Positions 27,757-37,457 are shown, counted from the stretch's first letter. The stretch is 64,000 nt of DNA from Vibrio owensii CAIM 1854 = LMG 25443 (GCF_000817815.1 NZ_JPRD01000023.1:1-64000); one strand, 5' to 3'. Notes: generated by a model from the sequence alone, not told the origin. Made by a program: numbers and translations.

Positions 27757-28758
27757 TTATTTTGCCATCACGTTCGGGAAGTTGTGCATTTCCTCAATCG
27801 CTTTGGCTTTGTCACTCGGACGATAAGCGCGCAGCGCGAAATTCCAGCCCGCATCGTTCACTTCAATTACGTTATTCGCGGCACCACACGTCTCGCCTTT
27901 CGGTGCGAAGTGAATGGTGTAAGAGCCATCTTTGTTTGGTACAGCGGAGGTTGAGTCTGCGCTGTTGTTATCCGTCATCAACCAGCCTTTGCCTGAATAT
28001 GCGGTGATAGACCAGTAGCCGCCTTTTTCATAGCTTAGTGACGGTTTATCGAAGGTGATGTCAGCACACTCAACTTTGCCAGTACCTGCACGTGAAGAGT
28101 ACACCGCGTACTCTGCTGGTAAGCCTGCCCAGCCCACAGCGGTACCAATCATAAATTGCTTGTTATCTGGTGTTGCAGTAATACCAGTAGTGAAGGCTTC
28201 TTCTGTCTTAATCGTGTTGACTTGCTTCTCCCATTTCGCACGTACCGCGTCGCGAGAGGCGCTGTCCCAATGTTGTGCTGGCTTAAATGGTTTTGCGGAT
28301 TTTGCATCAATCACGGCGGCATCTTGTAAGCGATGTGCTTCTTCCATGCCAGCCGTCGTAGCGGTACGCATTAAGATGTAAATGTAATCCGAGCCTGCAA
28401 TTTTCGAATCAATGTAGATCTCGTCACCACCATAAATCGCCATGTGGTTGTCGTGATTGTTGTTGAAGAAATGCATGATTTGGTAAGCATCACCTTTCGC
28501 TAAACGGAAAGTGGCACCTTTCGACACATCGACCACGGCTGTTGAGTAAAGTAAGTCGGTGTTTGAGCGAATGATCATCTGATTATCAACGGTGACGCTG
28601 TCTCGGTTGTGGTCAAACACATTGATTGGTTGGCGCTCTAGTTGTTGAGTGAAGTACAGGTCAGTTTCTGCACGGGCGAAGTTTTCGTCGGTCACTTTAA
28701 CGGCTGCCATGGTCTGCATAGAGGTGATGGCAATAAGAGTCGCTAAGATGGTCTTTTT
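27757..28758 (-). CDS. Exported DUF1254/DUF1214 protein (short form)
   Basis: A 333-residue exported protein. The signal peptide MKKTILATLIAITSMQTMAA is followed by a mature part with a shortened DUF1254-like half (about residues 25-130, VFDHNRDSVTVDNQMIIRSN) and a C-terminal DUF1214 domain (KGGYWSITAYSGKGWL to WNFALRAYRPS). The start at 28758 is chosen over an in-frame upstream start at 28800, because AAGG lies 8 bases upstream of it. The family function is unknown. It lies downstream of an araC gene on the same strand, and a longer homologue is encoded on the other side of araC, which suggests co-regulation. Confidence 0.82.
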   Translation of the reverse strand, partial: KKTILATLIAITSMQTMAAVKVTDENFARAETDLYFTQQLERQPINVFDHNRDSVTVDNQMIIRSNTDLLYSTAVVDVSKGATFRLAKGDAYQIMHFFNNNHDNHMAIYGGDEIYIDSKIAGSDYIYILMRTATTAGMEEAHRLQDAAVIDAKSAKPFKPAQHWDSASRDAVRAKWEKQVNTIKTEEAFTTGITATPDNKQFMIGTAVGWAGLPAEYAVYSSRAGTGKVECADITFDKPSLSYEKGGYWSITAYSGKGWLMTDNNSADSTSAVPNKDGSYTIHFAPKGETCGAANNVIEVNDAGWNFALRAYRPSDKAKAIEEMHNFPNVMAK

Positions 28759-28886
28759 CATGTCGCTTACCTTGAGGTCGTCATTAAGAGATGACCTCAC
28801 TTTATCAATATGCCAGTGATGAAAGAAATGAATTGATGTAATTCAGATAATAACCAAATCGAATTGCAAACTTGGATTGCAAGCCG

Positions 28887-29912
28887 TCATACGCAATGCT
28901 GTTTTCGATATTGCAAAGGGGTGATGCCATTGGTGCGTTTGAACTGGCGGATAAAAGAATCGGCAGAAGCGTAGCAAAGCATGTCAGCAATGGTGCGGAT
29001 TGGATATTCGCTGTTGGTGAGTAGCTTCTTACTCTCTGTGTCGCGAACTGAATTCACGATATCTCGGTAGGTGAGGTTATTTTTGTTCAACAAGTTCTGC
29101 AATGTTCTCGGGTGGATGCCGAGCATTTTGCTGACCAAGGTTTTGCTGATATCACCGAGAGGAAGCAATAGCAGAATAGAGTTGGTGGTGATTTCCAATA
29201 GCGTGTTGTGATGTTGAAGACCGTGAGAGACCTTGCGTCGCATTTGATTGGTAATGGTCATCTCCAAATCGGGCTTTTCTGCGAGTAGGGCTTTGGGGAA
29301 CTCAAAACCATCGAACTGACTATCCAATATCACTTTGCATCCAAAGAAACGTTCAATACGTTCTATCTGTGTTTGCTGCTGTGCTCCTGACTCACCTTGG
29401 TAGCGCGCTTTAAAATGGACTTGATGTAACTTCAACCGTTCGCCCAATATCATCTTGAACGTTGTAATAATGCCTCCAATGGAAAGCAATGCGTGTTGGC
29501 TTGTATCGACGTTGGGTTCGAATAAGAACTGAGTAAAATGACGAGCAATGTCGTCACGAATATCAAGTTGATGGCGAGAAGCGCGCTGTTGATAGCTGTA
29601 TAGACCAAACAAAACCGGATAGATGTTTGCGAGAGATTCCTGACTGGCAATCAGCAACATAGCGATGTCTAAAGACTGGTAGTCAATCAAGGTACTGAGC
29701 TCTAGGGCGAACAGCGGGTCTTGGGTCTCTTTGGCGGCCAAGTTCAGCAGTTTTGCAAATTGCTGATGGCTAAGCTCTTGGTTTTCATCGTGTAAGGTTG
29801 AGATTTGAATATTGAGCTTCGAGGTTAAGGTTTGAGGCTCAACACCATATCGTCTGCACAATCTAGGGAAAGCAGAGAGATATAACGCACTCAATCGATA
29901 TTCGTTTTTCAC
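28887..29912 (-). CDS. AraC-family regulator
   Basis: A 341-residue regulator with an N-terminal arabinose-binding-like (AraC_binding_2 type) domain and a C-terminal double helix-turn-helix (about 240-335: LLPLGDISKTLVSKMLGIHPRTL and YPIRTIADMLCYASADSFIRQFKRTNGITPLQYR). The start is a GTG. It is divergent from the long DUF1254 gene and upstream of the short one, so it is the likely regulator of both. The inducer is not known. Confidence 0.9.
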   Translation of the reverse strand: MKNEYRLSALYLSAFPRLCRRYGVEPQTLTSKLNIQISTLHDENQELSHQQFAKLLNLAAKETQDPLFALELSTLIDYQSLDIAMLLIASQESLANIYPVLFGLYSYQQRASRHQLDIRDDIARHFTQFLFEPNVDTSQHALLSIGGIITTFKMILGERLKLHQVHFKARYQGESGAQQQTQIERIERFFGCKVILDSQFDGFEFPKALLAEKPDLEMTITNQMRRKVSHGLQHHNTLLEITTNSILLLLPLGDISKTLVSKMLGIHPRTLQNLLNKNNLTYRDIVNSVRDTESKKLLTNSEYPIRTIADMLCYASADSFIRQFKRTNGITPLQYRKQHCV

Positions 29913-30041
29913 TCAAATATTCTCAAAATGTCAATTTTGGGTCTTGGCTTGTTTTTATACTGCGCCAAATTGAGTTGGTCAAGAAATGACTGATTTCAAC
30001 TTCATCCCGATACCGCCTGAAACGACGAGTAGAGAATAGAC

Positions 30042-31517
30042 ATGAAAAAAGTAACGAAAACCCTTATCTCTGGTTTGATATTTGCCGCTTTAACCAGTGG
30101 CGCATACGCAGACAACAACATCAAGATTGAGAACATGCACACCCGCTCTGGTGATTTTGCTTTTGAAACCAGCGTGCTCAATGGCATCCCAACAGAGGAA
30201 AGCTCAAAGAAACTGTTTAATCTGATGGATTTTCAGCGCGCGACACAAGCTTACATTTGGTCTATTCCGCTGACGTCTAACTACGCGTGGAAGGCGGCGT
30301 ATGAAAAAATGGGCTCAGAAGATGGCCAAATTACTTATGTGGCATCTCACCAGTCTAAATTAGGCGGCTTAACTTACAACACCTCAACGCCTTACGCGAT
30401 TACATGGTTTAACGTAGAGAAAGAGCCCGTAGTGGTTAACATCCCGACCGATGAACTGCGTGGTGCGGTGCATACCATGTGGCAGATTGGCATTGCACAA
30501 ATGACCAAACCAGGCACATACGTCATAAAAGCCAAGGGCAGCGAAACACCGAAGAACCTACCAAAAGATGCGGTGGTACTTGAATCGGATACCAACTATG
30601 TCTTCTTTGGTGTGCGTTTAATGGCAAAAACCGAGAAACAGCGCATGACGGACTTGGAGTCGATGTCTATCACGCATCTGGATGGCAAACCACTCAGTGA
30701 CCGAGGTGTTAACTTCCCGAAAAAAGGTCTCGATGCGAAACACCCACGTGGTATGGAGTTTTGGCAAGTGCTCAACGAAGCCATTCAAACAGAACCTGTT
30801 GCAGAGCGCGATCGCATGATGCATGACATGTTGCGTCCATTGGGGATTGAGAAGGGTAAACCTTTCGAACCAAATGCTGAGCAAGTGAAGATCATGAAAG
30901 AAGCGGTAGTACTTGGTGAGGCCATGACTAAGAATATCGACTTCAACAAAACGGGTCGTTTACATCAATCGGAATATGGGCCTGAAGGGAACCGTTGGGA
31001 AGTTGCAACAGCATCAACACCAAATCAAGATCGCGCTTATGGCATGGATCTCGATGGTCGCGCAGCATGGTTTTATGAAGCAGTGACGAACGATATTGCG
31101 ATGCATGGTTTTGAAAACGGTGGCTGGGGTCAGATATACCTTGATAACTATCGTGACGGCGAAGGCTATGGTCTAAACGGCAGTAATCACTACACGCTAA
31201 CTTTAGATGGCGATGTGAACTACGCCGATTTGTTCTGGACCATCACTGTGTACAACGTGGAAAACCGCGCCATCATCGATAACAGTATTCAACGTGCCGA
31301 TGTGGGCTCAAACGTTCCGGGCACAGTGAAAGACGCAGACGGTAACTACACGTTCCACTTTTCACCAACCAAGCCAGAAGGTGTGAATGAAGCAAACTGG
31401 GTACAAACTCGACCAGATGAAAACTGGTTTGTGTACTTCCGTGCTTACTCACCAAGCAAAGCGTTTGTTGAGCAGAAACCAGAAACGATTTTGCCAAACT
31501 TTAAACACGTGAAATAA
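30042..31517 (+). CDS. Exported DUF1254/DUF1214 protein (long form)
   Basis: A 491-residue exported protein. The signal peptide (KTLISGLIFAALTSGAYA) is followed by a DUF1254 domain (about 60-190: RATQAYIWSIPLTSNYAWKAAY and ELRGAVHTMWQIG) and a DUF1214 domain (about 380-485: ADLFWTITVYNVENRAIID and WFVYFRAYSPSKAF). Such two-domain proteins are common in marine bacteria and of unknown biochemical role. It is divergent from the araC gene, and a shorter paralogue is encoded on the other side. It ends in a strong terminator. Confidence 0.86.
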   Translation: MKKVTKTLISGLIFAALTSGAYADNNIKIENMHTRSGDFAFETSVLNGIPTEESSKKLFNLMDFQRATQAYIWSIPLTSNYAWKAAYEKMGSEDGQITYVASHQSKLGGLTYNTSTPYAITWFNVEKEPVVVNIPTDELRGAVHTMWQIGIAQMTKPGTYVIKAKGSETPKNLPKDAVVLESDTNYVFFGVRLMAKTEKQRMTDLESMSITHLDGKPLSDRGVNFPKKGLDAKHPRGMEFWQVLNEAIQTEPVAERDRMMHDMLRPLGIEKGKPFEPNAEQVKIMKEAVVLGEAMTKNIDFNKTGRLHQSEYGPEGNRWEVATASTPNQDRAYGMDLDGRAAWFYEAVTNDIAMHGFENGGWGQIYLDNYRDGEGYGLNGSNHYTLTLDGDVNYADLFWTITVYNVENRAIIDNSIQRADVGSNVPGTVKDADGNYTFHFSPTKPEGVNEANWVQTRPDENWFVYFRAYSPSKAFVEQKPETILPNFKHVK

Positions 31518-31521
31518 CCCG

Positions 31522-31560
31522 AAAAGCCACCATGATGAAAATTGTCGTGGTGGCTTTTTT
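31522..31560 (+). terminator. Terminator after long DUF1254 gene
   Basis: AAAAGCCACCA pairs with TGGTGGCTTTT over a 15-base loop and is followed by a T run, 5 bases after the stop. Confidence 0.88.
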
Positions 31561-31598
31561 AAGACTCACTGCGTTTGATGCTCTGCCGCTAATTTGAA

Positions 31599-32390
31599 TT
31601 AGTAATCAAATGACAAACTAAAATCCCAGTAGTTTCGGTTTGAATCATTGAGGTCAAATCGATGAGATAAATACGGTTTTACTCCCCAAAGATTCAACGT
31701 AAAGCCGAGATTAATATAGCTGTCGGCATCGGTTGTATTTCTGTTGGTGCAAATCGGTCTGGAGCATGGCAATTCATCAAGATTGAGCTGCGCTTTTCCG
31801 TAAAGATTACTGTCGTGTCCGTACGAGGCAGACAGCTCTAATACATCATTCACAGGGTAAAGCACACCAACCAACTTGTTCAGATTGAACGATTCATCAC
31901 GAATGTCCCAACCCTCTCCCTCAAATCGGCTATCGATGTATTGAACATCGAAATTGGTGAACACTATCGCGTCACCTAATTGCGCGGCTGAAAACAACCC
32001 TGTGGTATAAACGCCCGTTTTATCTGTGTTTCCACCAACAGAAGCGCTTACTTCGTTGTAAATTTGGTCGAAGAGTAGGAAAGAATAACCAAGCCCAATG
32101 TCACCAAATTTGTCGCTGTCTACCGAGCCAAATAGGCGCCACTTATCGTTCAAGTTATAAGAACCATTTAGGGTGAAAACATAGTCGTTCGAATATTCCC
32201 CAAGAAAATCACTTTTACTGACTGAAACATCGAATGTTTCGACAAGTAAGGTTCCCCAATCTTGTTGGGATTCTTCCGGTGATTCTAGTTCTTGGAGTTT
32301 AGTATGGACATGCTCCGGTTCTGTACTTGCGTTGGTTTGAAATGGCAGAAGTAGCAAAGAAACGATAAAGGTTGTAAACGGAAATCTCAC
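31599..32390 (-). CDS. Putative outer-membrane beta-barrel protein
   Basis: A 263-residue exported protein with the signal peptide MRFPFTTFIVSLLLLPFQTNA. The mature part alternates polar and aromatic residues in barrel-type strands (DYVFTLNGSYNLNDKWRLFG, IGLGYSFLLFD) and ends in DFSLSFDY, a typical BAM beta-signal with a terminal aromatic. One disulfide may form between Cys residues in CSRPIC. I do not recognise the family. It lies 97 bases downstream of the 75-residue repeat gene but behind a terminator, so it is probably a separate transcript. Confidence 0.65.
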   Translation of the reverse strand: MRFPFTTFIVSLLLLPFQTNASTEPEHVHTKLQELESPEESQQDWGTLLVETFDVSVSKSDFLGEYSNDYVFTLNGSYNLNDKWRLFGSVDSDKFGDIGLGYSFLLFDQIYNEVSASVGGNTDKTGVYTTGLFSAAQLGDAIVFTNFDVQYIDSRFEGEGWDIRDESFNLNKLVGVLYPVNDVLELSASYGHDSNLYGKAQLNLDELPCSRPICTNRNTTDADSYINLGFTLNLWGVKPYLSHRFDLNDSNRNYWDFSLSFDY

Positions 32391-32448
32391 GAGCGGCTCT
32401 CTTTAATGGGCTTCCATGCTGTGAATGCGGGACAGAATTAAGATAAAA

Positions 32449-32475
32449 AAGCCCCCAAGGAAAGGGGGCTTGAAT
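32449..32475 (-). terminator. Terminator of the repeat-protein gene
   Basis: On the minus strand AAGCCCCC / GGGGGCTT forms an 8-base stem followed by a T6 run, just after the repeat gene's stop. Confidence 0.85.
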
Positions 32476-32486
32476 TCCGACTGACG

Positions 32487-34541
32487 TTATTTTCTAGTAT
32501 TTACAAATTGACGGATTTTCTTGCGTTGCTCCGCAGACAAAGCATTAAAGCGATCTTTAACGTTTTGAATATCGAAGTCTGAAGCGTTTACCTTCTCTGT
32601 GATTTGGTAAGCATCAAACTCATTGTTTCCAGTTGGTTTGAACACTGGTTTGCCATTTTCAAGTGGAATACGAACCTCTTCACCAGTGTTGTGTTTAATA
32701 ACAAGGTCAAAGCCGGAGTCAGTATTGTTTGGTTCAATAGTGCCCGTTGCTACCCAGTTATCGTTGCCTTTTTCAGTGATGATCAGCGTTTGGTCGTGCC
32801 AAGCGTAGTCGTATTCCATGTTTGGATTACCAACTTCACCCTCGATTGGGTTAGATGGTGTGCCCGGCTTGATAACAGGCTTACCGTTCTCTAGCGGGAT
32901 ACGAACCACTTCGCCAGTGCTGTGCTTGATTACAAGCTCAACTCCAGTATTCGTCTTCTCAAGTGTTCCTGTTGCTACCCAAACATCGGTGCCTTTCTCT
33001 GTGATGATCAGCGTCTGGTCATTCCATGCGTAGTCGTATTCCATATTTGGATTACCAACTTCCCCCTCGATTGGGTTTGATGGCGTGCCCGGCTTGATAA
33101 CAGGTTTGCCGTTCTCTAGCGGGATACGAACCACTTCGCCTGTGCTGTGTTTGATAACAAGCTCAACACCAGTATTCGTTTTCTCGAGCGTACCTGTCGC
33201 TACCCAAACATCAGTGCCTTTCTCAGTGATGATTAGCGTTTGGTCATGCCATACGTAATCGTAATCCATATTCGGATTACCAACTTCACCTTCAATCGGG
33301 TTAGATGGTGTGCCCGGCTTGATAACAGGCTTACCGTTCTCTAGCGGGATACGAACCACTTCGCCTGTGCTGTGCTCGATAACAAGCTCGACGCCAGTGT
33401 TAGTCTTCTCAAGCGTGCCTGTCGCTACCCAAACATCTGTGCCTTTCTCAGTGATGACAAGAGTTTGGTCATGCCATGCGTAATCGTATTCCATGTTCGG
33501 GTTACCAACTTCGCCTTCAATCGGGTTAGATGGTGTGCCCGGCTTGATAACAGGCTTGCCGTTCTCTAGTGGGATGCGAACCACTTCGCCTGTGTTGTGC
33601 TTAATAACAAGCTCGACGCCAGTGTTAGTCTTCTCAAGTGTACCTGTCGCTACCCAAACATCAGTGCCTTTCTCAGTGATGATCAGCGTTTGGTCATTCC
33701 ATGCGTAGTCGTATTCCATGTTCGGATTACCAACTTCGCCTTCAATCGGGTTAGATGGCGTGCCCGGTTTGATCACTGGTTTGCCGTTTTCTAGTGGGAT
33801 ACGAACCACTTCGCCTGTGCTGTGCTTGATAACAAGCTCGACGCCAGAGTTAGTCTTCTCGAGCGTACCTGTTGCTACCCAAACATCAGTGCCTTTCTCA
33901 GTGATGACAAGAGTTTGGTCGTGCCATGCGTAATCGTATTCCATATTCGGGTTACCAACTTCGCCTTCAATAGGGTTTGATGGCGTGCCCGGCTTGATAA
34001 CAGGCTTGCCGTTTTCTAGCGGGATACGAACCACTTCGCCTGTGCTGTGCTTGATAACAAGCTCAACACCAGAGTTAGTCTTCTCAAGCGTACCTGTCGC
34101 TACCCAAACATCAGTGCCTTTCTCGGTGATGACAAGAGTTTGGTCGTGCCATGCGTAGTCGTATTCCATGTTCGGATTCCCAATCTCGGTCTCGATTGGG
34201 TTATTTGGCGTCACTGAGATTGGCTTCATCGGTGAAGCAGGATCGGAACTTGAACCACCCGTGCTGATACTACCTACCGCCCCAACAAGAAGGCCGCCAG
34301 CAATCGCGCCTGCGCTGTCCCAACTGCTTTCATCGGTAGCGTCTTCCGTTGCAAACTCACTCAATTCCATTTGTTGATTACGTGCATTCAAGCTAGCGAC
34401 ATACATCGCCTGTGATGCGGAAAGTTGTTGATCAATTAAGATTGAGGTTTGACGATTAGCTTCACGAGTGTCGACTTGCACAGCGTAAGCATTAACAGAA
34501 AGAGAACTAAAAACGATGGTAGCTAGAAGTGATTTTCTCAT
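32487..34541 (-). CDS. Exported protein with seven 75-residue tandem repeats
   Basis: A 684-residue protein: signal peptide MRKSLLATIVFSSLSVNAYA, a helical stretch (residues 21-70), a Gly-rich segment (DSAGAIAGGLLVGAVGSISTG), then seven near-identical repeats of 75 residues, and a short charged helical tail (AEQRKKIRQFVNTRK). Each repeat has the order GNPNMEYDYAWHDQTL, ITEKGTDVWVATGTLEK, ELVIKHSTGEVVRIP, ENGKPVIKPGTPSNPIEGEV, suggesting small beta domains joined by Pro-rich linkers. The seventh is divergent. The start MRKSLL is chosen over an upstream ATG at 34586 because it begins a signal peptide. It may be a surface or periplasmic binding or matrix protein; no known family was recognised. 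Confidence 0.85.
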   Translation of the reverse strand: MRKSLLATIVFSSLSVNAYAVQVDTREANRQTSILIDQQLSASQAMYVASLNARNQQMELSEFATEDATDESSWDSAGAIAGGLLVGAVGSISTGGSSSDPASPMKPISVTPNNPIETEIGNPNMEYDYAWHDQTLVITEKGTDVWVATGTLEKTNSGVELVIKHSTGEVVRIPLENGKPVIKPGTPSNPIEGEVGNPNMEYDYAWHDQTLVITEKGTDVWVATGTLEKTNSGVELVIKHSTGEVVRIPLENGKPVIKPGTPSNPIEGEVGNPNMEYDYAWNDQTLIITEKGTDVWVATGTLEKTNTGVELVIKHNTGEVVRIPLENGKPVIKPGTPSNPIEGEVGNPNMEYDYAWHDQTLVITEKGTDVWVATGTLEKTNTGVELVIEHSTGEVVRIPLENGKPVIKPGTPSNPIEGEVGNPNMDYDYVWHDQTLIITEKGTDVWVATGTLEKTNTGVELVIKHSTGEVVRIPLENGKPVIKPGTPSNPIEGEVGNPNMEYDYAWNDQTLIITEKGTDVWVATGTLEKTNTGVELVIKHSTGEVVRIPLENGKPVIKPGTPSNPIEGEVGNPNMEYDYAWHDQTLIITEKGNDNWVATGTIEPNNTDSGFDLVIKHNTGEEVRIPLENGKPVFKPTGNNEFDAYQITEKVNASDFDIQNVKDRFNALSAEQRKKIRQFVNTRK
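32622..34181. repeat. 225-base tandem repeat array (7 copies)
   Basis: The array runs within the repeat gene, with unit boundaries (Gly codon of GNPNM) at 34181, 33956, 33731, 33506, 33281, 33056 and 32831, exactly 225 bases apart. Copies are highly similar at base level and vary at a few positions (AWHD/AWND, NSG/NTG, IKH/IEH). Copy 7 is shortened and diverged after WVATGT. High identity points to recent duplication and likely copy-number variation between strains. Confidence 0.93.
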
Positions 34542-34658
34542 TGGTGATTTCTCATAATCGCTTGGAAGAAAGGCAGAGCGATGCATGCCCGACCGATGAG
34601 AAAATCTTACTTTTAATACATCTGGACGAATATTGAGCAGAAGGAAAATGGGTATTAA

Positions 34659-35612
34659 CTAAGAGTTAATAGGGTTGTGTGCCTGAGGTAATTGATTCAG
34701 TAAGTTAGCAATAATTGCCATTAGCCATTGCTGAACAGGGTCGAATCGATCCTTGTTGGGGTAATAGACATGAATCCGCTTAAGCAGTTTGTCCAACTGA
34801 TCTTTCTTGATATCCAAAGCGGTGAGCTTGGGATAACGCTCAATGTGGAAAAAGGCGGTATAGGGAAACAGCAGGTCTGTCTCTGCCAATATTTCCAGAA
34901 TAGGGGATGGCAACTCGGAGCGAAACGCAATCTTTGGCGGAACATCAGGATAGTATTCTCGAAGCACTTTGATCGCGTATGGTTCATCGATGTTCCAATC
35001 CGTGACGAGCAAAAGCGCCAGAGGGTAAGAAATGGTGTCGGCCAACGAAATGGTTTTTGCTGCCAGAGGGTGGTCTTTGCGAACGTAGATGCCAAACAAG
35101 TCTTGCCCCACCACTTCGCTAAGAATGTCTTTGCGCGAGAAAGGTAACTCGTAGTTAATGCCGACTTTACAGGTTCCATTGGCAAGATCATCGAGTGAGT
35201 TATTATTCCAGCAAGGCAAGTGAAGTTCCACGTTTGGCGCTTGTCGGCTAATTTCACTGAATAGGTCTTTGCCTAAAGCTTGCAATAATATCGGGGAAAT
35301 CGCGACGGTGATTTTACCTTCAAGCTCTGCAGGATCGAATTGGTTGAGGGAGTTCAGCTTTTTCGAGAGCTTATCGAACGTTGGCTCAATGACACCGTAA
35401 AGTTCAGTAGCAAAGTGAGTCGGTGATAGCCCCGTGGGCACTTTGACAAACAGCGGATCATCGAAATGGTTTCTCAACTTAGTTAAGGATTTACTGAGAG
35501 CGGGCGCGGTGACGAACAATCGATTGGACGCTTTTTGAAGATTTTGCTCCTGATAGATGACCAAAAAAGTTCTCAGAAGATTTAAGTCTAAGTTGGAGTA
35601 TAAATCTTTCAA
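34659..35612 (-). CDS. LysR-family regulator
   Basis: A 317-residue LysR protein of the NodD/LeuO-like branch: NLDLNLLRTFLVIYQEQNLQ, FVTAPALSKSLTKLRNHF, then an effector domain with LFGIYVRKDHPLAAK. The start is TTG, with AAGGA 8 bases upstream; no in-frame ATG fits better. It is 118 bases upstream of the 75-residue repeat gene on the same strand, so it may regulate that gene, but this is only positional. Confidence 0.87.
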   Translation of the reverse strand: MKDLYSNLDLNLLRTFLVIYQEQNLQKASNRLFVTAPALSKSLTKLRNHFDDPLFVKVPTGLSPTHFATELYGVIEPTFDKLSKKLNSLNQFDPAELEGKITVAISPILLQALGKDLFSEISRQAPNVELHLPCWNNNSLDDLANGTCKVGINYELPFSRKDILSEVVGQDLFGIYVRKDHPLAAKTISLADTISYPLALLLVTDWNIDEPYAIKVLREYYPDVPPKIAFRSELPSPILEILAETDLLFPYTAFFHIERYPKLTALDIKKDQLDKLLKRIHVYYPNKDRFDPVQQWLMAIIANLLNQLPQAHNPINS

Positions 35613-35745
35613 TATTCACGTCCTTTGCCGTTGATGTCGCTTACTTCAATATCCTTAATTTAGTACTGAGAGTCAAAGCTGCAACAAAAGGTTGGACCTT
35701 TGACTCACAAGTTGATGGCTTGAATCGATTAGCTGAACACATCAA

Positions 35746-36042
35746 TTAGATTTCGTAATCAAACACAATGATGTCTTCAAGTAGTGGTCTAAATACCTCT
35801 TTCAACGCATCGTGTTCTGGATGAGGTAAGTAGTTCTGACGACCCGCTTCATCGGCAAACGTCATCATCACGGCGTGTGTGTAGTCTTTGTTCTTTCCTT
35901 CTGGGCTGTTGTTTAAACCCCATTCAACGTCGGTTACACCTTCCACTTTCGTTGGCATGGCTTCGAATAGCTCTCGAAGTTGTTGGATTTTGTCGCTGGT
36001 GGCAGATGTTTTAAATTTGATGAGTAGAATGTGTCTGATCAT
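35746..36042 (-). CDS. Dabb-family stress-responsive A/B-barrel protein
   Basis: A 98-residue dimeric alpha/beta-barrel protein of the Dabb (stress-responsive A/B barrel) family. The start MIRHILLIKFK and the HAVMMTFADEAGRQNYLPHPEHDALKE segment are characteristic. The biochemical role in bacteria is generally unknown. It stands alone between a LysR gene and tyrS. Confidence 0.85.
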   Translation of the reverse strand: MIRHILLIKFKTSATSDKIQQLRELFEAMPTKVEGVTDVEWGLNNSPEGKNKDYTHAVMMTFADEAGRQNYLPHPEHDALKEVFRPLLEDIIVFDYEI

Positions 36043-36200
36043 GGTTTTGTGTTGTTATATTTTGTTGTGTTTGAAGAACAACACTATAACGGGCATCCAC
36101 TCTAAAGTTAGCTTTTGGCTTCACAAAATAAGGAATCAAAGACGCGAACACTTTGGCTCGCGTTTTTAGTTGGTTTATCTAGGTCGTTAGATGGGAACCG

Positions 36201-37457
36201 TTAACCTTCGACGCGTTTCACCAAGTAGAAATGCTTTTTACCTCGTTGAAGCAACCAGTATTGATCGAACAACGGGAAGTTCAAACTTGGGTTTTCTGCA
36301 TCCACTTTCTCGCCGTTCACACTGATGGCGTTGTTGCCAATCAGCTCACGAGCAATGCGCTTTGAGTTGGCTAAGCCCGATTCAACCAGTAGTTCTACCA
36401 AGTCTTGCTCGGCGCTTTGCATGCTTGGTAAGCCATCGAGTTCCAACTGTTTTAGCTCGCTCAAACTTAGCTGCTGCACATTGCCGCTAAATAGCGCTTG
36501 AGTGATTCGCTCTGCACTTGCTAAGCCTTCTTCACCGTGGACAAAACGCGTCATTTGCTCTGCTAGGATACGCTGTGCTTGTGGTTTGCCTTTGCTCTCT
36601 TTGTCTTGGGCTTCAATCGCAGCAATCTCATCGCAACTCAAGAAGGTGTAGTAGCGCAGAAAGTGGTAAACATCGGCATCTTCCGCAGATAACCAGAATT
36701 GGTAGAAAGCGTAAGGTGAGGTCTTACTTGGATCTAACCACACAGCGCCACCTTCGGTTTTACCAAATTTAGTGCCGTCAGATTTGGTGATCAAAGGTAG
36801 GGTTAGACCGAAGACCTGCTCATCATTTTGACGGCGAGTAAGGTCAATGCCGCTAACAATGTTGCCCCATTGGTCATTGCCACCGATTTGTAGGCGGCAG
36901 CCGTACTGACGGTTTAGTTCTGCGAAGTCGTAAGATTGCAGTAGCGCGTAACTAAACTCGGTGAATGAGATGCCTTGATCTGGACGTTGTAAGCGTTGCT
37001 TCACCGACTCTCGGCTGATCATGGTATTCACGGAGAAATGCTTACCTACGTCGCGGAAGAAGTCGATCACATTAATCTGCTTCACCCAATCCGCATTGTT
37101 TACCATGATCATTGGTTTGCTGACTTGGTTATTCATCAACTGTTGAATTTGATTCGACAGATCTTGTACCCAACCCGTTACGGTCTCTTCTGAGTTTAAG
37201 CTTCGCTCTGTGGCTTTAAAGCTCGGGTCACCAATCATACCGGTCGCACCGCCAATTAGGGCGATGGCTTGGTGTCCTGCATCTTGAAAACGTTTGAGCA
37301 TAATCAGTGGCACAAGGTGGCCAATGTGCAGGCTACCTGCGGTTGGATCGAAACCGCAGTACAAGGTTTGTGGCGTAGAAAGCAGTTGTTGAACTTGGTC
37401 TAAATCGCTCGCTTGGGCAATCAAACCGCGAGCTTGTAAATCTTCAATCAGTGTCAT
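36201..37457 (-). CDS. tyrS: Tyrosyl-tRNA synthetase
   Basis: A 418-residue class I synthetase that charges tRNA-Tyr. It has the HIGH-type motif in [18 protein letters not shown], the tyrosine-binding region ([26 protein letters not shown]), and KFGKT in place of KMSKS, as in E. coli TyrS. The C-terminal S4 domain (about 355-415: [25 protein letters not shown]) binds tRNA. It is not flanked by other translation genes. Many Vibrio carry two TyrS copies, so this may be the second one. Confidence 0.95.
   Translation of the reverse strand: MTLIEDLQARGLIAQASDLDQVQQLLSTPQTLYCGFDPTAGSLHIGHLVPLIMLKRFQDAGHQAIALIGGATGMIGDPSFKATERSLNSEETVTGWVQDLSNQIQQLMNNQVSKPMIMVNNADWVKQINVIDFFRDVGKHFSVNTMISRESVKQRLQRPDQGISFTEFSYALLQSYDFAELNRQYGCRLQIGGNDQWGNIVSGIDLTRRQNDEQVFGLTLPLITKSDGTKFGKTEGGAVWLDPSKTSPYAFYQFWLSAEDADVYHFLRYYTFLSCDEIAAIEAQDKESKGKPQAQRILAEQMTRFVHGEEGLASAERITQALFSGNVQQLSLSELKQLELDGLPSMQSAEQDLVELLVESGLANSKRIARELIGNNAISVNGEKVDAENPSLNFPLFDQYWLLQRGKKHFYLVKRVEG

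Noticed and set aside
32604..34377. Several plus-strand ORFs of 60-97 codons opposite the tandem repeats
   Set aside because: They are antisense shadows of the 225-base repeat and recur with the same period.
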